Assembly (NCBI GenBank): GCA_038065755.1
Contig: JBBTQJ010000031.1
Span: 1-59,755, forward strand
Direction of reading: 5' to 3'
DNA from: JBBTQJ01 sp038065755
GTDB lineage: Bacteria > Patescibacteriota > Minisyncoccia > Minisyncoccales > Staskawiczbacteraceae
Length of the DNA stretch: 59,755 nucleotides
Under the pieces are notes generated by a model, which was given only the letters and a program-made list of their open reading frames with translations, was not told the DNA's origin and made no database searches. Made by a program: the position numbers and the translations under genes. Of this stretch, positions 52,640-59,755 are shown piece after piece. How positions within the stretch are numbered: the first letter of the stretch is position 1; the number at the start of each line of letters is the position of its first letter.

Positions 52640-53668
52640 ATGAACAAATTAAATTATCCACAAATTTACACAAAACTTACAAAAGGCCTTTCTGAAAAAA
52701 CGAAAGGTATTTTTGAGCGCAGATTCGGTATAAAATCTAAAAACCCCGAAACTTTGGAAATGATCGGAAAAAGTATGGGGATTACAAGGGAAAGAGTGCG
52801 CCAAATAGAAGAGGCCGGTTTTAATTTTGTGAAAAAAAATAATAAAGAAACATTAGATGGCGTTTTTGCGGAATTCGCGGATTATTTTAAAAATAACGGA
52901 GAATTTAAAAAAGAAGAAGCTGTTTTAGAAGAACTGGGAGGAAAAAACCACAAGCCCTATGTTTTATTTTTGCTAACCTTGGGAGAGCAGTTTTCTAAAG
53001 TTTGCGAGAAAAAGGATTTTTATTATTTTTGGTCAACAATGCAAGACGCCAAAAACAAAGTAAGCCAAACATTAAAATCATTGGTTTTGGCTTTGCAAAA
53101 AATAGGCAAGCCTATATTTAAAGAAGAATTTTTAACAGAAATATCTTCAAGCCAAAATTTACCAGAGCCTGCTTTGTTTTCTTATCTTGAAGTTTCAAAA
53201 AAAATTCAAAACAACAGCGAAGGAAAAATTGGCTTGATTGACTGGCCGGAAATAAAGCCAAGGGGAGTAAAAGACAAGGCGTTTTTAGTTTTTAAAAAAC
53301 ATCAAAAGCCCTTGCATTTTACCAAGGTGGCAGAATTGATAGACCAATTGGGATGCAACGAGCCCAACAAAAAAACTTATCCGCAAACAGTTCATAATGA
53401 GCTTATTAAAGACCAAAGGTTTGTTTTGGTGGGCAGGGGAACATATGCTTTGAAAGAATGGGGATATGAGGAAGGAACCATAAAAGATGTTATCAAAAAA
53501 GTTTTAGAATCAAAAACCCAGCCGGCAAACAAAGAAGAAATTATAAAAGAAGTTTTAACCCAAAGATTAGTTGCCTCCAACACAGTGTTAATGAACCTAA
53601 ACAATAAAAAATATTTTGGAAAAGACGAACAAGGGAAATATTTTTTAAGAAAAACCCAAACAGCATAA
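52640..53668 (+). CDS. Sigma-region-4-like / HARE-HTH DNA-binding protein
   Basis: Residues about 20-60 (FERRFGIKSKNPETLEMIGK and ITRERVRQIEEAG) match sigma-70 region 4.2, the -35-binding helix-turn-helix. Region 2, needed for the -10, is absent. A later domain (about 210-275, AFLVFKKHQKPLHFTKVAE to VGRGTYALKEWGY) matches HARE-HTH, as in the RNA polymerase delta subunit. This combination suggests a transcription regulator or polymerase accessory protein rather than a true sigma factor. Proteins of this kind are frequent in CPR genomes. A strong terminator follows. Confidence 0.82.
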   Translation: MNKLNYPQIYTKLTKGLSEKTKGIFERRFGIKSKNPETLEMIGKSMGITRERVRQIEEAGFNFVKKNNKETLDGVFAEFADYFKNNGEFKKEEAVLEELGGKNHKPYVLFLLTLGEQFSKVCEKKDFYYFWSTMQDAKNKVSQTLKSLVLALQKIGKPIFKEEFLTEISSSQNLPEPALFSYLEVSKKIQNNSEGKIGLIDWPEIKPRGVKDKAFLVFKKHQKPLHFTKVAELIDQLGCNEPNKKTYPQTVHNELIKDQRFVLVGRGTYALKEWGYEEGTIKDVIKKVLESKTQPANKEEIIKEVLTQRLVASNTVLMNLNNKKYFGKDEQGKYFLRKTQTA

Positions 53669-53698
53669 ATTGCAGAATAATTGCAAATTAACTAAAGC

Positions 53699-53727
53699 AA
53701 AAAAATACCCGCTCGGGTATTTTTTTG
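53699..53727 (+). terminator. Intrinsic terminator
   Basis: Aaaaatacccg (53701-53711) pairs with cgggtattttt (53714-53724) and the T run extends to 53726. It ends the sigma4/HARE transcript, 16 bp before the next promoter. Confidence 0.9.
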
Positions 53728-53742
53728 CTGTGTTGCGCGTTG

Positions 53743-53771
53743 TTGATTTCAAATAAATAGGGGGGTATAAT
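53743..53771 (+). promoter_or_regulatory. Promoter of the TraG-like module
   Basis: TTGATT (53743-53748), 17 bp, TATAAT (53766-53771). It drives a transcript beginning about 53778, exactly where a long hairpin starts. Confidence 0.75.
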
Positions 53772-53776
53772 AAAGA

Positions 53777-53859
53777 AAGTTAAAAATTAAAAGTCAAAAG
53801 TTAAAAATATAATGACGCGCCAGCAATACTTTTAACTTTTAATTTTTGACTTTCAACTT
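53777..53859 (+). repeat. Long imperfect hairpin in the 5' leader
   Basis: Bases 53777-53811 pair with 53825-53859; 29 of 35 positions match as an inverted repeat and two of the six others can form G-U pairs. The arms are simple (aaaagttaaaagtc-like). It fills the leader between the promoter and the start of the small membrane protein at 53866, so it should affect RNA stability or translation. Confidence 0.75.
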
Positions 53860-53865
53860 GAAAAT

Positions 53866-54090
53866 ATGTCTTATTTTTATTTAGGAATTATTATTTTGTT
53901 TATTGCCACGGTTATTTATTATATAGGGATTTTCTCTTTAATTTTTTATTGGCACTTAAAAAAAATATCTTATATTATAGTTCCTCTTCTTTTTACCTTT
54001 AGATTCTTTTTTATGGGTTTTTTAATTGTATCAGCGGTTTCTCTTATATTGGAAAATTTGCCGAAATTAATAAGCTTAATGCAACGTTAA
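53866..54090 (+). CDS. Small membrane protein of the TraG-like module
   Basis: A 74-residue protein with two hydrophobic helices (YLGIIILFIATVIYYIGIFS and IIVPLLFTFRFFFMGFLIVS) linked by a short basic loop. I do not recognise the family. It is the first gene after a strong promoter and the long hairpin, and lies 8 bp before the DUF8128-like gene. By size and position it could be a small membrane partner of the ATPase complex. Confidence 0.65.
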   Translation: MSYFYLGIIILFIATVIYYIGIFSLIFYWHLKKISYIIVPLLFTFRFFFMGFLIVSAVSLILENLPKLISLMQR

Positions 54091-54098
54091 TATCTATT

Positions 54099-55508
54099 AT
54101 GGCAAAAGGCCTTCCTTCGTATTTATTTTGGCTAGACTGGGTTAAAAAAATTGTATGGGATTCTTTTTGGTGGGTAATTTTAATGCTCTTTGTTTTTTGG
54201 GTTCCTTTTTTAAGGGTGTGGTGGTGGTTTTTTGCTCCGTTTTTTCTTTCTATACAATTAAAAATTCTTTATTTATGGTGGATTGAATGGGATTACGATT
54301 ATCAAAATGCAAAATGGGCGCTTTTAGATATAGTTCCTCCCAGAGAAGTTTTAGCTCCTTTCAAAGCAATGGAAGACGTATTTTCAGCTGTTTGGCCCAT
54401 AATAGATGTGGCCAACTTTAGAGAAGCGTGGTGCGACGGCGAATTAACTAACGGCCCTTATTGGTGCTCTTGGGAAATTGCCAGCATTGAAGGAAAAATA
54501 CATTTTTATGTAAGGTGCCGAGAAGAGCATCGTCTAGTTATTGAATCCTCTCTTTATGCCCACTATCCCGACATAGAAGTTCATCAAGTGTCTGACTATA
54601 CCAAACTTGTTCCCCCAACGGTGCCCAACGAAGATTGGGATATGTATGGAGAAGATTGGGACCTGCACCGAAGCGATATTTTTCCCATAAAAACATACGA
54701 GAAGTTTTTTGAACCGCAGGGAGAAAAAATTTCAGCCGAAGAAAAAAGAATGGATCCTGTAATTGCTTTATTGGAAGGAATGTCAAGGCTTGGGCAAGGA
54801 GAACATTATTGGGTTCAGTTTATTACGGTTCCTATACAAGATCACGACGAACCAGATTGGAGGAAAGAAGGCGAGAGGGTAATTAATAAAATATCCAAGC
54901 GATCGGAAAAAAGAGAGTCAACTCTTTTTGAAGATTTAAGTTATATAGCCAAACAGGTTATTTTTGGTCCGGAAAAAGAAGGCAAGGGAGAGTCGGCGTC
55001 ATATTCTTGGGCGCCAACCCAAATAGACGAAGAAACTGGCGAGAGAGAGATGGCTATTACCCCCGGCGAAAGAGAAATTATTACCGAAATAGAAAATAAA
55101 TTAAAAAAGCCCGTTTACAGAACAACTATCAGGGGTGTTTATGTTGCAAGGCGGGAAAATTGGAAATCTCCCCATAAGGTGATTATGAGGTCTTATATGG
55201 GGCATTTTTCTACTATCAATTTAAACCATTTTAGATTTTCAGGAAAAACAAGGCCGAAAGTTCATTACCTCTGGAGAAAAAGAAGAGTTTTTCAAAGAGC
55301 CAGAAAAATGTTTAGAATGACCGTTTTAAGATTTCCTCCTTTGTTTCCCCAAAGAATGTCAGATGATTTGAATCCTATTTTAAGCACAGAAGAGATGGCA
55401 ACCCTGTTTCACTTCCCATTAAGAGTGACGGGAATGGTGACCCCGACAATGGTTAAAGTTGAGTCAAAAAAATCCGGACCTCCTCCAAATCTACCGGTTG
55501 ATGAATAA
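54099..55508 (+). CDS. DUF8128-like membrane protein (partner of TraG-like ATPase)
   Basis: A 469-residue protein with Trp-rich N-terminal membrane helices (DSFWWVILMLFVFWVPFLRV, then WWWFFAPFFLSIQLKILYLWW) and a large soluble part (FYVRCREEHRLVIESSLYAH, PHKVIMRSYMGHFSTINLNH). It resembles proteins that precede VirD4/TraG-like ATPases throughout Patescibacteria and other bacteria. The function is not established; it may form a membrane platform for the ATPase, 17 bp downstream. Confidence 0.72.
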   Translation: MAKGLPSYLFWLDWVKKIVWDSFWWVILMLFVFWVPFLRVWWWFFAPFFLSIQLKILYLWWIEWDYDYQNAKWALLDIVPPREVLAPFKAMEDVFSAVWPIIDVANFREAWCDGELTNGPYWCSWEIASIEGKIHFYVRCREEHRLVIESSLYAHYPDIEVHQVSDYTKLVPPTVPNEDWDMYGEDWDLHRSDIFPIKTYEKFFEPQGEKISAEEKRMDPVIALLEGMSRLGQGEHYWVQFITVPIQDHDEPDWRKEGERVINKISKRSEKRESTLFEDLSYIAKQVIFGPEKEGKGESASYSWAPTQIDEETGEREMAITPGEREIITEIENKLKKPVYRTTIRGVYVARRENWKSPHKVIMRSYMGHFSTINLNHFRFSGKTRPKVHYLWRKRRVFQRARKMFRMTVLRFPPLFPQRMSDDLNPILSTEEMATLFHFPLRVTGMVTPTMVKVESKKSGPPPNLPVDE

Positions 55509-55525
55509 CATAATTAAATTTATTT

Positions 55526-57364
55526 ATGTCAAAAGATCTAACTTATATTGCTAAAACAAATTTTCGCAATAAGGAACAAAAATTCGGAATTAAAAGAACT
55601 GATCGGCGTCAGCACACGTACGTAATCGGAAAGACTGGAACTGGTAAGACTCAGTTTTTAAAAAATATGGCCTTGCAGGATATCAACAATGGGCAAGGGC
55701 TTGCTATTATTGATCCTCACGGAGAGTTTGTTGAAGAAATTTTAGACAATATCCCTCCTCACAGAATCAATGATGTGGTTTATTTTAATCCAGCGGATAT
55801 GGAATATCCTATTAGTTTTAATATTATGGAAGTGCAAGATCCAAGGTATAAGCATTTAATCGCATCGGGATTGATTGGCATTTTTACCAAAATATGGGCC
55901 AATGTATGGTCGGCTCGTATGGAATATATTCTTGCCAATTGTATTTTAGCTTTGCTGGATACTCCCGGCACCACGCTCTTGGGCATACCAAGAATGCTGG
56001 TTGATAGAGATTACAGGCAAAAAATAATTAATAACCTTAAAGACCCGGTGGTAAAATCATTTTGGATTAACGAATATGAAGAGTGGGAATCACGCTATCG
56101 CAACGAAGCCATTGCTCCCGTTCAAAATAAGGTTGGGCAGTTTCTGAATGTTTCTTTTGTAAGGAATATTGTCGGCCAAGCAAAGAACACTATTGATATT
56201 GATGAAATAATGAATAACCAAAAAATTCTGTTAGTTAATGTTTCTAAGGGAAGAATTGGCGAGGATAATTCAGCTATTTTGGGAGCTATGATCATTACTA
56301 AAATACAGTTGGTGGCAATGGAGCGCGTTAGAATTCCAGAAGATGAAAGAAAAGATTTTTATCTTTATGTTGACGAATTTCAAAATTTTGCCACAGATTC
56401 TTTCGTGAATATTTTATCAGAGGCCCGTAAATACCGCTTGAATCTGATTATTGCCCATCAATACGTTGGGCAGTTAGTCACCGACACAAGCACAGCTGTC
56501 AGGGATGCTGTTTTTGGCAACGTGGGCACTATGATTTCTTTCCGAATAGGAGCAGCTGACGCGGAATTTTTAGAGCCGGAGTTTACCCCGGAATTTTTGC
56601 AGAATGATTTAATTCGCTTAGATAACCGCAATATTTATATAAAACTTATGATAGACGGCATTACTTCCAGGCCATTCTCTGCCACAACTATTACTCTTGA
56701 CCCCGTTGTTAAAGATGATAAAAAACGAGAAAAAATAATTGAAACTTCCAGATTAAAGTATGCCCACAAGCTAAATATCGTTGAAAAAGAAATTAATCGT
56801 TGGGCAACAAACCAAGACGTTTCTGGCGCTCAAAACCCCTCTGATTTTTCTAACCCTCATAATTATTCCAAGCCTCCATATCAGCCGAAAATTCTTAGAT
56901 CTTCTGATTCTACAAAATTATACGATGTTAAATGTTCAAATTGCGGAAAAGACACCAAGGTTATTTTTGAGCCGATTGCCGGGAGGCCTGTTTACTGCAA
57001 ATCTTGTTTAAAAAAAAATTACCCGGTTAAATCTGCCGAAAGCGGTATTTCATCAGAGAAAAAACAATTTAATCGGATAAGAGCAGATCAACAGCAAAGA
57101 ACAGAGGCGGACTTGGGCAGAACAGGGAAAAATCCCGAGGAATCTGCGGCCTTAGGAGAATTAGGTATAGAATTTGAGCCTCAAGCAAAGATAGAAAATG
57201 TTTCTTTTTATAATCCGAAAAAAAAACAAGACGAACAGAAGCATGATAGTTTAAAAAGAAAAGAAATCAATTTGTCGGAATTAAGGCAAGCATTGGAGGA
57301 GTCTTTAAAGAGCGGTTTAGATTATAAAGAAAAAAGCTCAAAAGAAAAACTAGAAAACAAATAG
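55526..57364 (+). CDS. TraG/VirD4-like (HerA-FtsK superfamily) ATPase with C-terminal zinc finger
   Basis: A 612-residue conjugation-type ATPase. Walker A is VIGKTGTGKTQFLKNMA (residues about 33-47), Walker B is FYLYVDEFQNFA, and AIIDPHGEFVEEIL and RKYRLNLIIAHQYVGQL match type IV coupling ATPases. No N-terminal membrane helix is present, so the membrane anchor may be the upstream protein. A CSNCG...YCKSC zinc knuckle (about 471-494) follows the motor domain, then a charged low-complexity tail. It probably moves DNA or protein through the envelope, but no relaxase or T4SS channel genes are here. Confidence 0.85.
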   Translation: MSKDLTYIAKTNFRNKEQKFGIKRTDRRQHTYVIGKTGTGKTQFLKNMALQDINNGQGLAIIDPHGEFVEEILDNIPPHRINDVVYFNPADMEYPISFNIMEVQDPRYKHLIASGLIGIFTKIWANVWSARMEYILANCILALLDTPGTTLLGIPRMLVDRDYRQKIINNLKDPVVKSFWINEYEEWESRYRNEAIAPVQNKVGQFLNVSFVRNIVGQAKNTIDIDEIMNNQKILLVNVSKGRIGEDNSAILGAMIITKIQLVAMERVRIPEDERKDFYLYVDEFQNFATDSFVNILSEARKYRLNLIIAHQYVGQLVTDTSTAVRDAVFGNVGTMISFRIGAADAEFLEPEFTPEFLQNDLIRLDNRNIYIKLMIDGITSRPFSATTITLDPVVKDDKKREKIIETSRLKYAHKLNIVEKEINRWATNQDVSGAQNPSDFSNPHNYSKPPYQPKILRSSDSTKLYDVKCSNCGKDTKVIFEPIAGRPVYCKSCLKKNYPVKSAESGISSEKKQFNRIRADQQQRTEADLGRTGKNPEESAALGELGIEFEPQAKIENVSFYNPKKKQDEQKHDSLKRKEINLSELRQALEESLKSGLDYKEKSSKEKLENK

Positions 57365-57367
57365 AAT

Positions 57368-59068
57368 ATGACTAAAATATGCCAAAATTGCAAACAGGAC
57401 TTTATCATAGAGCTTGACGACTTTGCGTTTTACGAAAAAATAAAAGTCCCGCCACCGACTTTTTGTCCCGAGTGCAGAATTGTCCGGCGCATGAGTTGGA
57501 GAAATGAACGCGCTCTTTACCGCAGAAAGTGCGACGCTACCGGCAAAGATATTATTACAATGTTCTCTCCCGAACAGCCTCTTTTGGTTTATGAAAGAGA
57601 TTATTGGTGGTCTGACAAATGGGATCAGCTTGCCTCGGGGCGTGATTATGATTTTTCAAAACCCTTTTTTCAGCAGTTCCGCGAATTATTTGAAAAAGCC
57701 CCCCTTCCCAATCTTGCCAATTCTAATGTTGTAAATTCTGATTATGGTAACCACAGCCTTGATATTAAGAATTGCTATCTTTTTTATGCCAGCAAAGGAT
57801 GCGAAGATACATTATATTGCGCCGGAGCTATAGATTGTAAAAATTCTCTTGATTTATACAAGACTCTCAATACAACTCAGTGCTACGACAATACTTTGTG
57901 CGGCGATTTAAACCGCGTTTTTTTCTCATATGACAGTGATGAAAGCGTCAGTTGCGACTTTCTTCATGCGTGTAAAAATATGATAGATTCTTTGGGTTGC
58001 ATAAATTTACGCAATAAATCAAACTGCATTTTAAACCAGCAATATACAAAAGAAGAATATAAAAAAGAACGGGCCAAGTATGATTTTGGAAGTTATAAGG
58101 CGCTTTGTGAATTTAGAAAAAAGTTTGCTGAATTTATAAAGGAATATCCAAGACGTTACGGTTTTATTTATAAATCGAAAAACTGCATTGGCGACAATAT
58201 TCTAAATTCTAAAAACGTGTATATGGGTTTTGATCTGTTTGGTGAAATTGAGGATAGTAAATATGTTATACATGGTTTTAGCGGCAAGGATTATTATGAT
58301 GCATATGGTTTTGGAGCAAACGCGAATAATTCTTATGAAGTCGTGGATACCGGAGATAACGCCACCCTTAATCTTTTTGCCGTTTTCACTCATTCCTGCC
58401 AGAATACAAACTATACTTATGCCTGCAAAAATTGCGCTAATTTATTTGGGTGCGTGGGGCTGCGCAGTAAAAAATATTGCATTTTAAATAAGCAATATAC
58501 CAAAGAAGAATATGAAACTCTTGCGCCAAAAATTATTGCTCATATGAAAAATATGCCTTATGTAGATAAACGGGGCAGAGCTTACAAATACGGCGAATTT
58601 TTCCCTACAGAACTTTCTCCTTTTGCTTATAACGAAACAATAGCCCAGGAATATTATCCAAAAACTAAATCAGAAGTTTTTGAAGCAGGGTATAAGTGGA
58701 GAGAGCCCGATGCAAAACAGCATGCCATTACTCTTCAACCAGCTGATCTGCCAGACCACATAAAAGATGTTCAAGATGACATTTTAAATCAAGTGATAGC
58801 GTGCGAACACAGAGGAAATTGCAATGAACAGTGTATGGGGGCGTTTAAAATTATTCCTTCTGAGCTTCAGTTTTACCGGGCAATGAACCTTGCTCTGCCA
58901 CGGTTGTGCTCTAACTGCAGGCACTATCATCGGCTTAGCCAGCGCACCCCGTTTAAGTTATGGGATAGAACTTGCGCAAAATGCGGAAAGGAAATTAAAA
59001 CATCATACGCTCCCGATCGCGAAGAAATTATTTACTGCGAGGCCTGCTACAATAGCGAAGTTGCATAA
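57368..59068 (+). CDS. CPR-type Cys-rich zinc-ribbon repeat protein
   Basis: A 566-residue protein with an N-terminal CQNCKQDF...CPECR zinc ribbon (residues 5-36), a second C-terminal pair (LCSNC, CAKCG...YCEAC) and a middle region rich in Cys, Asn and Tyr (SLDIKNCYLFYASKGCEDTL). Two internal repeats are clear: CILNQQYTKEEYKKERAK and CILNKQYTKEEYETLAPK. The regular N/C spacing suggests a beta-helix. The family is common and nearly confined to Patescibacteria; its function is unknown. A paralogue begins at 59558. Confidence 0.85.
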   Translation: MTKICQNCKQDFIIELDDFAFYEKIKVPPPTFCPECRIVRRMSWRNERALYRRKCDATGKDIITMFSPEQPLLVYERDYWWSDKWDQLASGRDYDFSKPFFQQFRELFEKAPLPNLANSNVVNSDYGNHSLDIKNCYLFYASKGCEDTLYCAGAIDCKNSLDLYKTLNTTQCYDNTLCGDLNRVFFSYDSDESVSCDFLHACKNMIDSLGCINLRNKSNCILNQQYTKEEYKKERAKYDFGSYKALCEFRKKFAEFIKEYPRRYGFIYKSKNCIGDNILNSKNVYMGFDLFGEIEDSKYVIHGFSGKDYYDAYGFGANANNSYEVVDTGDNATLNLFAVFTHSCQNTNYTYACKNCANLFGCVGLRSKKYCILNKQYTKEEYETLAPKIIAHMKNMPYVDKRGRAYKYGEFFPTELSPFAYNETIAQEYYPKTKSEVFEAGYKWREPDAKQHAITLQPADLPDHIKDVQDDILNQVIACEHRGNCNEQCMGAFKIIPSELQFYRAMNLALPRLCSNCRHYHRLSQRTPFKLWDRTCAKCGKEIKTSYAPDREEIIYCEACYNSEVA

Positions 59069-59089
59069 TTCGGCGTAAGATGATATTAT
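59061..59089 (+). promoter_or_regulatory. Promoter of the toxin-antitoxin pair (leaderless)
   Basis: TTGCAT (59061-59066), 17 bp, TATTAT (59084-59089). The expected start, 7 nt after the -10, is the A of ATG 59096, so the antitoxin message would be leaderless. The -35 overlaps the end of the zinc-ribbon gene. Confidence 0.6.
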
Positions 59090-59095
59090 AAAACC

Positions 59096-59290
59096 ATGAA
59101 CAAAACATCACCAAAAAATTATATCAAGATAAGACGCGACGAGTATCTGCGTCTCAAAAAACTTCAAGAGCGCTTTGAATCGTTTTTGAACTATTTCATG
59201 CACCTAAAAGATATTAAAGAGGCGAGGCAAGATATTAAAATGGGGAATATAATGTCCCAAGAAAAGCTTTTTAAGAAAATGGGACTATAA
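59096..59290 (+). CDS. Antitoxin of a RelE/ParE-type pair
   Basis: A 64-residue, highly charged protein (YIKIRRDEYLRLKKLQERFE) with predicted long helices, followed 16 bp later by a RelE-like toxin. Size, order and spacing fit a type II antitoxin. The C-terminal part (MSQEKLFKKMGL) would wrap the toxin. I recognise no specific DNA-binding fold, so autoregulation is inferred from position only. Confidence 0.7.
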   Translation: MNKTSPKNYIKIRRDEYLRLKKLQERFESFLNYFMHLKDIKEARQDIKMGNIMSQEKLFKKMGL

Positions 59291-59306
59291 TTTTTCTTGG
59301 TAAATT

Positions 59307-59555
59307 ATGGAAATTTACTACACCCTTAAAGCGCAAAGTGATTTAGAAAATCTTTCTAGAAATGCACAAGAACGCATCGCTCATAAGATGCGTTTTTACG
59401 TGTCTCAAAAAGATCCGATTAAGTTTGCCAAAAAACTTATTGATTCGCGTGAAGGAGAATTTCGTTTTCGCGTAGGCGATTGGCGCATCTTCTTTGATGT
59501 GAAAGGAAATAAAATTTTTATTCTTAGTATTAAACATCGTTCAAAAGCGTATTAG
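59307..59555 (+). CDS. RelE/ParE superfamily toxin
   Basis: An 82-residue protein with the RelE fold pattern: YYTLKAQSDLENLSRNAQER, then LIDSREGEFRFRVGDWRIFF and the C-terminal ILSIKHRSKAY. The GEFRFRVGDWRIFF block with its Arg residues and the late His-Arg are typical of mRNA interferases of this family. It follows the antitoxin gene. The target (ribosome or gyrase) cannot be told from sequence. Confidence 0.87.
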   Translation: MEIYYTLKAQSDLENLSRNAQERIAHKMRFYVSQKDPIKFAKKLIDSREGEFRFRVGDWRIFFDVKGNKIFILSIKHRSKAY

Positions 59556-59557
59556 CT

Positions 59558-59755
59558 ATGTTAAGCGAAACAAAAAATTGCCAAAACTGTAAACAGGACT
59601 TTGTAATTGAGCCCGACGATTTTGCGTTTTACGAGAAAGTTAAAGTTCTAGCACCAACAATGTGTCCGGAATGTAGATATCAGCGACGTGCCGCGAATCG
59701 AAATGGGAGGTACCCATTTCTTCGGACACTTATTCTACAAGTAATTTCGACCTTT
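59558..59755 (+). CDS. Zinc-ribbon repeat protein paralogue, truncated by window end
   Basis: The first 66 codons of a second copy of the protein at 57368-59068: NCQNCKQDFVIEPDDFAFYE and CPECRYQRR match that protein's first ribbon. The reading frame stays open to the last base. The last 20 residues drift from the family pattern, which may reflect divergence or low-quality sequence at the end. It lies 3 bp after the toxin stop. Confidence 0.8.
   Translation, partial: MLSETKNCQNCKQDFVIEPDDFAFYEKVKVLAPTMCPECRYQRRAANRNGRYPFLRTLILQVISTF

Noticed and set aside
50147..52662. Replication origin suggested by two DnaA-box matches (50147-50155, 52654-52662)
   Set aside because: Only two isolated boxes, one in a coding region, with no dnaA/dnaN genes or AT-rich unwinding repeats.
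55526..57364. Integrative conjugative element
   Set aside because: No relaxase, integrase, VirB4 or attachment-site repeats are visible; only the TraG-like ATPase module is present.

Overview
The window is AT-rich and gene-dense. Nearly all genes lie on the + strand and are packed with 0-15 nt gaps or 4, 8 or 11 nt start/stop overlaps. It most likely comes from a Candidate Phyla Radiation (Patescibacteria, Parcubacteria-like) bacterium. The main reasons are the protein families at the right end: a Cys-rich zinc-ribbon repeat protein and its paralogue, a TraG-like ATPase with a C-terminal zinc knuckle, and a sigma-region-4/HARE-HTH protein. Most starts also lack a Shine-Dalgarno sequence. UGA is used as a normal stop (many ATGA overlaps), which argues against Gracilibacteria/Absconditabacteria, where UGA is read as glycine. 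This assignment is inference from gene content; no rRNA gene is present.

Region 1 (1-41110) is a very large surface-polysaccharide locus. The left part (163-20742) has the CDP-glucose route: glucose-1-phosphate cytidylyltransferase (rfbF), a CDP-glucose 4,6-dehydratase-like SDR (rfbG) and an unmistakable CDP-4-keto-6-deoxyglucose 3-dehydrase (rfbH, with the exact C-X57-C-X-C-X7-C iron-sulfur pattern and His in place of the PLP lysine). With them are an acetolactate-synthase-like TPP enzyme, SDRs, a NeuB-SAF-cupin fusion, two GDP-mannose-hydrolase-type Nudix proteins and five radical SAM enzymes. A 3,6-dideoxyhexose, possibly a branched yersiniose-like one, is the best guess for part of the product. 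A GT2 enzyme resembling abequosyltransferases and a Wzx-type flippase follow. The middle part (20788-31101) holds a capsule-synthesis-type transferase, GT4 enzymes, four SAM methyltransferases (two FkbM, one TylF, one zinc-ribbon type), a nucleotide-sugar dehydrogenase and a GT-C membrane protein. The right part (31098-41110) has a 4-epimerase, a 1281-residue fusion of GT-C, flippase and GT4, the initiating phosphoglycosyl transferase, a HAD/ATP-grasp/DegT-aminotransferase set and a CapD/WbpM-type 4,6-dehydratase.

Region 2 (41133-47863) is housekeeping: a secreted metallopeptidase with a peptidoglycan-binding domain, murB, hpf, secA, an MTH1-like Nudix hydrolase and a YfcE-like phosphoesterase.

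Region 3 (47868-50136) is a restriction-modification locus with an unusual design. A PD-(D/E)XK endonuclease gene, interrupted by one extra T, converges on a minus-strand gene that fuses a complete LexA repressor (winged helix, Ala-Gly cleavage site, Ser/Lys dyad) to a beta-class DNA methyltransferase. A GTTAGTA direct repeat of 11-bp period lies over its -10 region. This is the most striking candidate for an undescribed system: a SOS-responsive, self-cleaving methyltransferase-repressor.

Region 4 (50209-59755) has secD and secF, the sigma4/HARE protein, a three-gene module (small membrane protein, DUF8128-like membrane protein, TraG/VirD4-like ATPase), the zinc-ribbon protein, a RelE/ParE-type toxin-antitoxin pair and the truncated start of a second zinc-ribbon paralogue. 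The window starts exactly at the end of a 155-bp palindrome and ends inside a duplicated gene family, so both ends may be repeat-induced contig breaks. No tRNA, rRNA, CRISPR array or transposase gene was seen, and there is no gene-free stretch over 300 bp.
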